Shown piece by piece: positions 57,871 to 64,000 of a DNA stretch of 64,000 nt. The position numbers and the translations under genes were made by a program. Under the pieces are notes generated by a model, which searched no databases, was not told the DNA's origin, and saw only the letters and a program-made list of their open reading frames with translations. Position 1 is the first letter of the stretch. Every line of letters begins with the position of its first letter. Source of the DNA: Geomobilibacter sp964432205 (GTDB lineage Bacteria > Desulfobacterota > Desulfuromonadia > Geobacterales > DSM-12255); NCBI GenBank assembly GCA_964432205.1, contig CAYSMK010000012.1, forward strand, positions 1 to 64,000. Direction: 5' to 3'.

Positions 57871-57901
57871 AAAAAGGCCCCGGAAGAACTCCCGAGGCCC
57901 C
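57871..57901 (-). terminator. Leader terminator (attenuator) of nifV
   Basis: GGGGCCTCGGGAG and complement form a stem with small mismatches followed by TTTTT (minus strand), about 25 bases before the nifV start. GGCAATG lies just before it, as at nifB. Confidence 0.75.
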
Positions 57902-57950
57902 ATTGCCGCTTGTTCAGAATGATGTTGCCTAAAGTATATCACTCGGAAAA

Positions 57951-57965
57951 GCACAAGCCATGCCA
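57951..57965 (-). promoter_or_regulatory. Sigma-54 promoter of nifV
   Basis: TGGCATGGCTTGTGC (minus strand) fits the -24/-12 consensus with two changes and is very like the nifEN promoter (TGGCATGGC shared). It lies just after the stop of the upstream kinase gene. Confidence 0.82.
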
Positions 57966-57983
57966 GTATGATAGTTAACGGTC

Positions 57984-60038
57984 TCAGATGGTGAAGTAGA
58001 AGGTCGCCCCCCGGTCCAACTGGCTCTCGGCCCAGATTCTGCCACCGTGGCGCATGACAATGCGGTGGACCGTGGCGAGACCGATGCCGGTCCCTTTGAA
58101 ATCGTTACCATGAAGACGCTGGAACGGCACAAACAGTTTGTTCCGGTACTGCATGTCGAAGCCGACGCCGTTGTCCCGGACGAAGAGCGCCTCCACGCCG
58201 GCCACTGTCGTCCGGCCGAACTCGATGACTTGAGTCTGCTCCCGGGAGGAATATTTCCAGGCATTGTCCAGCAGATTCTGCATAACCAGCCGGAGCAGGG
58301 AGAGGTCTCCCCGGACCATCACCCCTTCCTGGATAATGAATCGTGCGTCACGTCCCGGGTCGGATTCCTTCAGCATGGTTGTGATGCTCATGGCGAGGTC
58401 GCTGAGGTTTACGGTGGTGCTGGTCATTTGGGCACGTGTAACCCGGGAAAGCTCCAGGAGGTCCTCGATCAGGTTTCCCATCTGGCTGCTGGCCGCACCG
58501 ATCCGCTGCAGGTAGTTCTGCGCTTCCGGCGGCAGCAGCTGCTGGTGCTCTTCCATCAGGATGGCGCTGAAGCTGTTGATATGCCGCAGCGGGGCGCGTA
58601 GATCGTGTGATACCGAGTAGCTGAACGATTCCAGCTCCCGGTTTGTGGTTTCCAGCAACTTGGTCCGTTCAAGCAGGTCCCGGTTGAGGGTCGAGATCTC
58701 TTCCTGGGCCTCTATTCGCTGTGTCACCTCCCTGGTCAGTGCCTTGTTTGCCGATTCGAGCTGGGCGGTTCGCTCGGTAATCCGCTCCTCCAGAGTCTGG
58801 TTCAAGAGGGCTATCTCCGCCGCGGTACGCCTCCGTTCGGTCACGTTGCGAAGTACCGCCAGGCCGCCGATAATGGCTCCCTGACCGTTTTTGAGCGGGG
58901 TGGCCACGCTTTCGAGATAGATGGTTTCCGATGGGGCGGCATAGATCAGTTCGGCCTTGTGAGGCATGCCGTCGGCGAAGGATTTGAGGATTGGGCAGCC
59001 ATTGCACACGGATTCTCTCTTGAGGAAGCTGTGAAAACAGGTCTGTCCCACCTGGTCGCCGAATATCTCGAGCATGGCGCGGTTCTGGTACACTATCCGT
59101 AACTCAGGGTCGAGGATCGCCACTCCGTCGTCCATCGAGGTCATTACCGCTTCCAGCTTCGTCTTTTCGGCCAGCAACTCGTCTTGTGTCGTCAGGTAGG
59201 CATTCACCTGCTGCCGCAATTCCTCCTCAGTCATGGCCAGTTCTTCGTTCTGTTCGAGAAGTTTCGCATGGCTGGCTGTCAGGGTACTCGTGTCGCGGTA
59301 AATACGGCGCCCGCCGATGCCGATCACGGTCATGCCGAGGACCCAGAACAGGGCGTGGGAACTCCGGATGTTCCGCAGCTCTGCATGCCGCGCGGCAAGG
59401 AGGTCCGTCATCGGGATGGCGACGCTTAAGCCCCCACGGACATCGCCCGCCTTGTATCCCTGCCGGGCGTGACACTTCAGGCAGGGAGCTTCGGCGAACA
59501 GCGGGCGGATCAGGCGGAAAAAAGGCTTGCCGTCTATCGTCGTATACCCGGTAACTTCCTTTTCTCCCCGGGAGAACTCCATCAAGGCCTGTCGTTCCCA
59601 GCTGTCCGGCATGTTCCCCTGCCAGAGCGGCTTGAGACTGGTTATATGTCCCTGTGGACCGTCGAACTCTTTTGCCTGCTCGAATACCTGACGGGTCATG
59701 TAGGCAGGGTTCACCAGGGTCAGAAGCCGACCCGAGGGGGTCCTGACATCACGCTCGGGAATCTGGCTGAGGTTGGGGTTGGGAGCGGTCCAGGACGACT
59801 CCGGCACATAGACCCCTCCATGGCGTGCTGCCCAGCGCCGGTAGAGCAGATCCTTTTCCAGTGCCATCCTGGCCTCGGCAATGGCTACGCCGCTGATATA
59901 CTGCTCGTTGGCGCGGTAACTGGTGGTCAGGGACCAGAGGACCACCCCGCTCCAGGCGATGGCGGCGAGGATCATGTACCAGCGGATGCGCGATGTATTG
60001 GGGAGGGAGGGCTTGGAAAGCATTTCGGGGATGCTCAT
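57984..60038 (-). CDS. Sensor histidine kinase with c-heme DUF3365-type domain
   Basis: This 684-residue kinase has TM1 about 20-42, a periplasmic DUF3365/Tll0287-like domain (about 45-220) with CLKCHARQGYKAGD, a CxxCH heme site, TM2 about 228-250, a coiled coil, a PAS domain (about 310-420) with a Cys cluster ending in CNGCP, a long helix, HisKA with YSVSHDLRAPLRHINSFS, and HATPase_c with DNGVGFDM and GTGIGLATV. It lies upstream of nifV and gnfR, all on the minus strand, so it is a good candidate for the kinase of the ANTAR regulator (GnfK role). The heme suggests redox or gas sensing. Confidence 0.88.
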   Translation of the reverse strand: MSIPEMLSKPSLPNTSRIRWYMILAAIAWSGVVLWSLTTSYRANEQYISGVAIAEARMALEKDLLYRRWAARHGGVYVPESSWTAPNPNLSQIPERDVRTPSGRLLTLVNPAYMTRQVFEQAKEFDGPQGHITSLKPLWQGNMPDSWERQALMEFSRGEKEVTGYTTIDGKPFFRLIRPLFAEAPCLKCHARQGYKAGDVRGGLSVAIPMTDLLAARHAELRNIRSSHALFWVLGMTVIGIGGRRIYRDTSTLTASHAKLLEQNEELAMTEEELRQQVNAYLTTQDELLAEKTKLEAVMTSMDDGVAILDPELRIVYQNRAMLEIFGDQVGQTCFHSFLKRESVCNGCPILKSFADGMPHKAELIYAAPSETIYLESVATPLKNGQGAIIGGLAVLRNVTERRRTAAEIALLNQTLEERITERTAQLESANKALTREVTQRIEAQEEISTLNRDLLERTKLLETTNRELESFSYSVSHDLRAPLRHINSFSAILMEEHQQLLPPEAQNYLQRIGAASSQMGNLIEDLLELSRVTRAQMTSTTVNLSDLAMSITTMLKESDPGRDARFIIQEGVMVRGDLSLLRLVMQNLLDNAWKYSSREQTQVIEFGRTTVAGVEALFVRDNGVGFDMQYRNKLFVPFQRLHGNDFKGTGIGLATVHRIVMRHGGRIWAESQLDRGATFYFTI

Positions 60039-60151
60039 GTCGCTTCCTTACATAGTCGTGAAGGTTGTTGACGACACTACCTGCAAAAAATTAGCACAGT
60101 GTCATGCTGGTTACAAACCTTATCGGTTTGTGTTGTGAGACATGAAAAGAG

Positions 60152-60183
60152 AAAAGGGCATCCGCAATGCGGACGCCCCTTTC
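60152..60183 (-). terminator. Terminator after phoU
   Basis: GGGGCGTCCGC and GCGGATGCCC pair with one mismatch around a short loop, followed by TTTTCTCTTTT (minus strand). It separates phoU from the sensor kinase gene. Confidence 0.8.
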
Positions 60184-60211
60184 TCTGGGACACGTTTTTG
60201 ACGATGGATTG

Positions 60212-60883
60212 TCAGACGGACATGTGCCGGATATCCTTCCCCTTGATCATGAAGATGACCATCTCCGCCACGTTGGTGGCATGATCGGCGATCCGCTCCA
60301 GGCATTTGGAGATATGGTTGATCTTCATGGCGCGGCTGATGCTGCTCGGGTCGGCAATCATGAAGGTAAGCAGTTCCCGCTGGATCTGGTCGTTCAGGTC
60401 GTCGACGAACTGGTCGTCCCTGCAGACCTTGTAGGCCAACTGGTCGTCACCCCGGACAAAGGCATCCAGTGCCTCCTTCACCATCACCCCGGACCACTGG
60501 GCCATGCGCGGCAGGTCGATGTACGGTTTCAACGGCGGCTCTTCGTTCAGCTCCAGTGTCCGCTTGCCGATGTTGCGGCACTGGTCGCCGATCCGCTCCA
60601 GGTCGGTAACGATCTTAAGGGCCAGGGTGATGAAGCGCAGGTCCCGGGCCGCCGGCTGCCGGCGGGCCAGCACCTCCAGGCAGCGCTCGTCGATCTCCAT
60701 CTCCAGGCGGTTGATCTGGTGGTCAGAGGCTATGACCCGTTCGGCCAGGTCCGAGTCCCGTTCCACCAACGCCTTGAGGGAGTCGTTTATCATCACCTCC
60801 ACCTTGCCCCCCATCTCCAGGAGCCTCTGACGGATTTCGTTCAATTCGGTATCGAACTGCTTGCTGTAGTGTTCTCTTTCCAT
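60212..60883 (-). CDS. phoU: Phosphate transport regulator PhoU
   Basis: This 223-residue all-helical protein has two PhoU three-helix repeats, each with the metal-binding E(R)IGDxxxNI motif (LERIGDQCRNIGK near residue 95 and LERIADHATNVAE near 197). It restrains the PhoR kinase when phosphate is plentiful. It is the last gene of the pst unit, 350 bases after pstB, with a nested repeat in between. Confidence 0.95.
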   Translation of the reverse strand: MEREHYSKQFDTELNEIRQRLLEMGGKVEVMINDSLKALVERDSDLAERVIASDHQINRLEMEIDERCLEVLARRQPAARDLRFITLALKIVTDLERIGDQCRNIGKRTLELNEEPPLKPYIDLPRMAQWSGVMVKEALDAFVRGDDQLAYKVCRDDQFVDDLNDQIQRELLTFMIADPSSISRAMKINHISKCLERIADHATNVAEMVIFMIKGKDIRHMSV

Positions 60884-61017
60884 GGTTTCCCCTTAGTTCG
60901 AGGTTTGTGATTATGTGACTATTCAGCTGGGTGTTGTTTCTTCAGCCGTTGTTTCATAACCCCACCCGGCCTCCCCTTATCTTAAGGGGAGGAGAGAACA
61001 GGGCTTTCCCCCTCTTA

Positions 61018-61152
61018 CTAAGGCGGAACCTGACTACTCGACATTCCCCCCTCCTGCCTCCCCCCTCCGGGGGGAGAACTCTTTGCCCTCCCCCAGCGGG
61101 GGAGGGATGGGTGGGGGAAGAAACGATGTCGAGTAGTCAGCATATTCCTTAG
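61018..61152. mobile_element. Miniature TA-flanked element (Tc1/mariner/IS630-like MITE)
   Basis: The 135-bp element has inverted ends CTAAGG...CTGACTACTCGACAT (27-bp arms, 22 of 27 matched) and is flanked by TA on both sides (61016-61017 and 61153-61154). Removing it and one TA restores the palindrome seen at 15301-15320. It has no coding capacity. TA duplication and short inverted ends are typical of miniature elements moved by IS630/Tc1-type transposases; none is in the window. Confidence 0.75.
61045..61106. repeat. 62-bp G/C-rich palindromic repeat, copy 2
   Basis: It is identical over 62 bp to 12003-12064. Here it forms the centre of the TA-flanked element, so the element either picked up this repeat or carried it. 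Flanks of the two copies differ. Confidence 0.85.
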
Positions 61153-61235
61153 TAAGTTAAGAGGGAGGGCGAGTTATGCTGTCGCCGCAAGATTGGTTAC
61201 GTGAGTTAACATTGGACTCAAGCACTGAACTGATC

Positions 61236-61994
61236 TTACCCGAATCTTCCGGTGATGTAATCCTCGGTCTGCCGCTGTTCGGGGGTGGTGAAGATCTTCT
61301 TGGTCGTGCCGCATTCCACCATCTCTCCCAGGTAGAAGAACGCCGTATAGTCGGAAACGCGGGCCGCCTGCTGCATGTTGTGGGTGACGATGATGACCGT
61401 GTACTGCTCCTTGAGCTCGTCGATCAGCTCCTCGATCTTCAGGGTGGCGATCGGGTCGAGGGCGGAGCAGGGCTCGTCCATCAGGATCACCTCGGGCTGC
61501 ACGGCTATGGTCCGGGCGATGCACAACCGCTGCTGCTGGCCGCCGGAGAGTTCCATGGCGCTCGCCTTAAGCCGGTCCTTGACCTCGTCCCAGAGGGCGA
61601 CCCGCTTCAGGCTGGATTCGACAATCTCGTCCGCAGTGGTCCGGTTGAGCCGGCCGAGGAGCTTGTAGCCGGCAAGGACATTGTCGTGGATCGACATGGC
61701 CGGAAACGGGTTGGGCTTCTGGAAGACCATGCCGATCCGGCGCCGGATCCCCACCGGGTCCACCCCCCGCTCGTAGATGTCGGCATCGTCCAGGAGAACC
61801 TTGCCGGTCACCCGGGCGGAGGGTACCAGGTCGTGCATCCGGTTCAGGCTCCGCAGCACCGTGGACTTGCCGCACCCCGACGGGCCGATGATGGCGGTCA
61901 CACTGTTGGCGGGGAACTCCAGGGAGACCCCCTTCACGGCATGGGTCTTGCCGAAGTGAACGTTCAGGTTGTCGAGCTGTACTTTTGTCTGCAT
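61236..61994 (-). CDS. pstB: Phosphate ABC transporter ATP-binding protein
   Basis: This 252-residue ATPase has Walker A GPSGCGKST (about residue 38), MVFQKPNPFPAMSI, signature LSGGQQQRLCIARTI and Walker B VILMDEPCSALDP, followed by the H-loop VTHNMQQAARVSDYTAFF. The ATG shares one base with the pstA stop (TAATG), so the two are coupled. Confidence 0.96.
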   Translation of the reverse strand: MQTKVQLDNLNVHFGKTHAVKGVSLEFPANSVTAIIGPSGCGKSTVLRSLNRMHDLVPSARVTGKVLLDDADIYERGVDPVGIRRRIGMVFQKPNPFPAMSIHDNVLAGYKLLGRLNRTTADEIVESSLKRVALWDEVKDRLKASAMELSGGQQQRLCIARTIAVQPEVILMDEPCSALDPIATLKIEELIDELKEQYTVIIVTHNMQQAARVSDYTAFFYLGEMVECGTTKKIFTTPEQRQTEDYITGRFG

Positions 61995-62836
61995 TACGAA
62001 TACCTCTTCTGCCGGCCGAAATAGCGGGCCGCCAGGTTCAGGGTGAACATGATCCCGACGAGTACCAGTGCGCCGGCCCAGGCCAGGCGGTGCCAGTCTT
62101 CGTAGGGGGCGATGGCGAAGTTGAAGATCTGCAGCGGCAGGGCTGCCATCGGCTCGGTCAGTTTCCTGCTCCAGAACTGGTTCCCCAGGGCGGTGAAGAG
62201 GAGCGGCGCCGTTTCTCCGGCGATCCGGGCGATGGCCAGGAGAACGCCGGTGATGATGCCGGTCCTGGCGCTGGCCAGGGTGACCTTGAGGGTGGTCCGC
62301 CAGAGCGGAACCCCCAGTGCCAGGGACGCCTCCCGCAGGGTGCCGGGGACCAGTTTCAGCTGCTCTTCGGTGGTCCTGAGCACGATGGGAATCATGATCA
62401 GCGCCAGGGAGACCGCGCCGGCCAGGGCGGAGAACCCCTTCATCGGCACCACCAGCATGGTATAGGCAACCATGCCGGTGATGATGGAGGGAATGCCGGC
62501 CAGGACGTCGGCGGAAAAACGGATGACCGTGGCCCGGCGGGTGCCGCCGAATTCGGTCAGGTAGACCGCTCCCAGCACCCCGACCGGCAGGCCGATGCAG
62601 CCGGCCATGGCAATCATGACCGCCGAGCCGAACAGGCCGTTGGCCATGCCGCCGCCGGTTTCGCCGGTCGGCTTGGGGATCTGGGTAAAGAAATCCAGTG
62701 AGAGTGAACTGGCCCCCATCTTCAGGATATGGACGAAGATGATCCCGAGCGGGGTGAGCACGGCAAGCGTAGCCGCGACCATGAGCAGGGTCATCAGGTG
62801 GTTCTTCACCGAGCGAAAGGGAGACGCGAAGGTCAT
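61994..62836 (-). CDS. pstA: Phosphate ABC transporter permease PstA
   Basis: This 280-residue inner-membrane permease has six helices and an EAA-type loop (REASLALGVPLWRTTLKVTLASARTGI, around 180-205). GIPSIITGMVAYTMLV and RIAGETAPLLFTAL are typical. It overlaps pstC by four bases at its start. Confidence 0.95.
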   Translation of the reverse strand: MTFASPFRSVKNHLMTLLMVAATLAVLTPLGIIFVHILKMGASSLSLDFFTQIPKPTGETGGGMANGLFGSAVMIAMAGCIGLPVGVLGAVYLTEFGGTRRATVIRFSADVLAGIPSIITGMVAYTMLVVPMKGFSALAGAVSLALIMIPIVLRTTEEQLKLVPGTLREASLALGVPLWRTTLKVTLASARTGIITGVLLAIARIAGETAPLLFTALGNQFWSRKLTEPMAALPLQIFNFAIAPYEDWHRLAWAGALVLVGIMFTLNLAARYFGRQKRYS

Positions 62837-63846
62837 GCATGGCCTCCTGTTTGGCCTTTGGTCACGCTCCAGATGAGCAGCCGCGCCATGACGTTGATGA
62901 AGAGGGTAATGACGAGCAGGATCAGGCCGACCTCCATCAGTGCCGAGGAGTGGAGCTTGGAGGTGGCCTCGGCGAACTCGTTGGCGATGACGCTCGGCAT
63001 GGTGTAGCCGGGCGCCAGGAGTGACAGGGAGATCTGCGGCGTGTTGCCGATGACCATGGTGACCGCCATGGTCTCGCCGATGGCCCTCCCCAGGCCGAGA
63101 ATGACGGCGCCGAGGATGCCGGAGCGGGCATAGGGAAGGAGCGCCACCCGCATCATTTCCCAGCGGGTCGCACCCAGGGCGTAGGCCGCCTCCTTCTGGC
63201 TGCCGGGCACGGCGAGGAGCACTTCCTTGGTGATGGAGGTGATGATCGGGACGATCATGATCATCAGGATGAAGACCGCCGCCAGCATGCTCACCCCGTA
63301 CGGGGCCCCCTGGAAGAAGGGGAGAAAGCCGAACCGGTCGATCAAGAACGGCTGGACGGTCTGCTGCAGCCAGGGGGCCATGACCAGCACTCCCCAGAGG
63401 CCGTAGATGACGCTGGGGATGGCGGCCAGGAGCTCGACCAGGGCTGCCACCATGTTTCCCAGCTTGCTGGGAGCGATTTCGGTAACGAAGAGGGCCGTGC
63501 CGACGGAAAGCGGCGTGGCGAGCAGGATGGCCAGGATGGACGAGACCACCGAGCCGTAGAGGAAGGGGAGGGCGGCGAATTCTTCCTGCACCGCATCCCA
63601 TTCGCGGCCGGTGATGAAGTGCCAGCCGAACTTGCGGATGGAGGGAAGGCTCTCACGGAGCATCTCCCACCCCATCAGGAGCAGGATCAACAGGATGCTT
63701 GCCGCCAGCAGGAACGTCACCCCCTTGAAGATGAAATCCCCTTGGCTGAAGGCGCTGCTACGGCGTATCCGCCCGGACGAGCTCTCTTTCACGGCAGTTC
63801 CCTCCGCGAGGGTCTCGACTCTTTCACAGGTTTCAAGGTCCTTCAC
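62833..63846 (-). CDS. pstC: Phosphate ABC transporter permease PstC
   Basis: This 337-residue permease has its first helix at about 38-58 after a charged N-terminus, then a large loop, and AIPSVIYGLWGVLVMAPW, QKEAAYALGATRWEMMRVALLPYARSGI and GRAIGETMAVTMVIGN. The likely start is a GTG with GGAGAGG upstream; the frame is open further and contains a terminator, which argues against an earlier start. Confidence 0.92.
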   Translation of the reverse strand: MKDLETCERVETLAEGTAVKESSSGRIRRSSAFSQGDFIFKGVTFLLAASILLILLLMGWEMLRESLPSIRKFGWHFITGREWDAVQEEFAALPFLYGSVVSSILAILLATPLSVGTALFVTEIAPSKLGNMVAALVELLAAIPSVIYGLWGVLVMAPWLQQTVQPFLIDRFGFLPFFQGAPYGVSMLAAVFILMIMIVPIITSITKEVLLAVPGSQKEAAYALGATRWEMMRVALLPYARSGILGAVILGLGRAIGETMAVTMVIGNTPQISLSLLAPGYTMPSVIANEFAEATSKLHSSALMEVGLILLVITLFINVMARLLIWSVTKGQTGGHA

Positions 63847-63879
63847 AGTGTAACCTCTCCGTAACAATTCACCAGGCGG

Positions 63880-63908
63880 AAAAAAGCCCGGGCAGGCCTC
63901 TACCCGGG
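63880..63908 (-). terminator. Terminator between pstS and pstC
   Basis: CCCGGG (63903-63908) pairs with 63887-63892 on the minus strand, followed by TTTTTT. Such a hairpin after pstS commonly reduces downstream expression so that the binding protein is in excess. Confidence 0.82.
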
Positions 63909-63931
63909 TCATCCATGAACTGCATCACAGT

Positions 63932-64000
63932 TTAGAACTTGATCTCTTTGATGGTCTTGTCGACCATTTTGACGACGTTTGCGGGAAGCGGGGCGTAGAG
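63932..64000 (-). CDS. pstS: Phosphate-binding protein PstS, C-terminal end (partial)
   Basis: The last 22 codons of a minus-strand gene lie at the window edge, ending VVKMVDKTIKEIKF before a stop. The segment LYAPLPANVVKMVDKTI matches the C-terminal helix of PstS, and its position upstream of pstCAB supports this. The rest of the gene lies outside the window. Confidence 0.8.
   Translation of the reverse strand, partial: LYAPLPANVVKMVDKTIKEIKF

Larger units (their letters stand above)
60959..61177. repeat. Purine/pyrimidine-strand repeat, copy split by an insertion
   Basis: This is the same tandem palindrome pair as at 15253-15335 (CCTCCCCTTAT...AAGGGGAGG, then CCCCCTCTTA...TTAAGAGGG, ending GAGTTATG). 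The second palindrome is interrupted between CTCTTA and AGTTAAGAG by the TA-flanked element at 61018-61152. Comparison with the intact copy gives the pre-insertion sequence. Confidence 0.8.

Noticed and set aside
1..64000. tRNA, rRNA, CRISPR arrays and full insertion sequences
   Set aside because: I looked for cloverleaf ends, rRNA landmarks, regular repeat-spacer units and transposase motifs and saw none. A tRNA scan and an rRNA model search would settle this.

Overview
The window looks like a chromosomal segment from a Geobacteraceae-type deltaproteobacterium. The evidence is a high-GC background, fused nifEN, ANTAR-regulated nif leaders, a GEMM riboswitch, c-heme-bearing sensor kinases and a leucine/isovalerate (liu) pathway for anaerobic oxidation of organic acids. 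The species assignment is inference; no rRNA or tRNA gene was recognised.

Layout. 1-550 has no convincing gene but holds an attC-like hairpin and a REP-like perfect inverted repeat. 551-2808 is a DUF2442/DUF6429 protein coupled to a PAS histidine kinase. 3111-13281 (minus strand) is a complete liu operon: isovaleryl-CoA dehydrogenase, both methylcrotonyl-CoA carboxylase subunits, methylglutaconyl-CoA hydratase, HMG-CoA lyase, an acyl-CoA ligase and an acetoacetate CoA-transferase pair. Two conserved unknowns (13568-15151), an acetate-type symporter with its DUF485 partner (15399-17711) and a MerR-family LiuR-like regulator (18278-18685) follow. Near-identical 17-bp regulator boxes precede the liu operon and lie between the symporter and regulator genes.

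18837-36367 and 51411-60038 form a nitrogen-fixation region in two blocks: nifB-GNAT-modABC; small helix-turn-helix and macro-domain genes with draG; draT; nifEN (one fused gene), two nifX-like genes and a nif ferredoxin; nifHDK; nifV; an ANTAR antiterminator response regulator (GnfR-like) and sensor kinases. Four nif leaders (nifH, nifEN, nifB, nifV) share one design: a sigma-54 -24/-12 promoter, a short leader, GGCAAWG, and then an intrinsic terminator before the start codon. This is the antitermination control described for Geobacter nif genes. Post-translational control is present too, as DraT/DraG plus the target Arg in NifH. A lipoprotein and a PKD/beta-propeller protein with one CxxCH sit between draG and draT.

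The two nif blocks are separated by 36492-51085: rubrerythrin, a pair of multicopper-oxidase-like cupredoxin proteins, a DUF4197 protein behind a GEMM-I riboswitch, and a type I restriction-modification island (half-HsdS, HsdM, DinD, HsdS, four-helix-bundle protein, HsdR, YgjP-like peptidase, nucleotidyltransferase-like protein). The right end (60212-64000) is phoU and pstBAC with the 3' end of pstS; a three-layer nested repeat lies between phoU and pstB.

The strongest leads are the shared nif-leader architecture, the nested TA-flanked miniature element, the three-copy 130-bp hairpin repeat, the likely extension of the LiuR regulon to acetate uptake, and the unexplained partner genes in the restriction island and between draG and draT.
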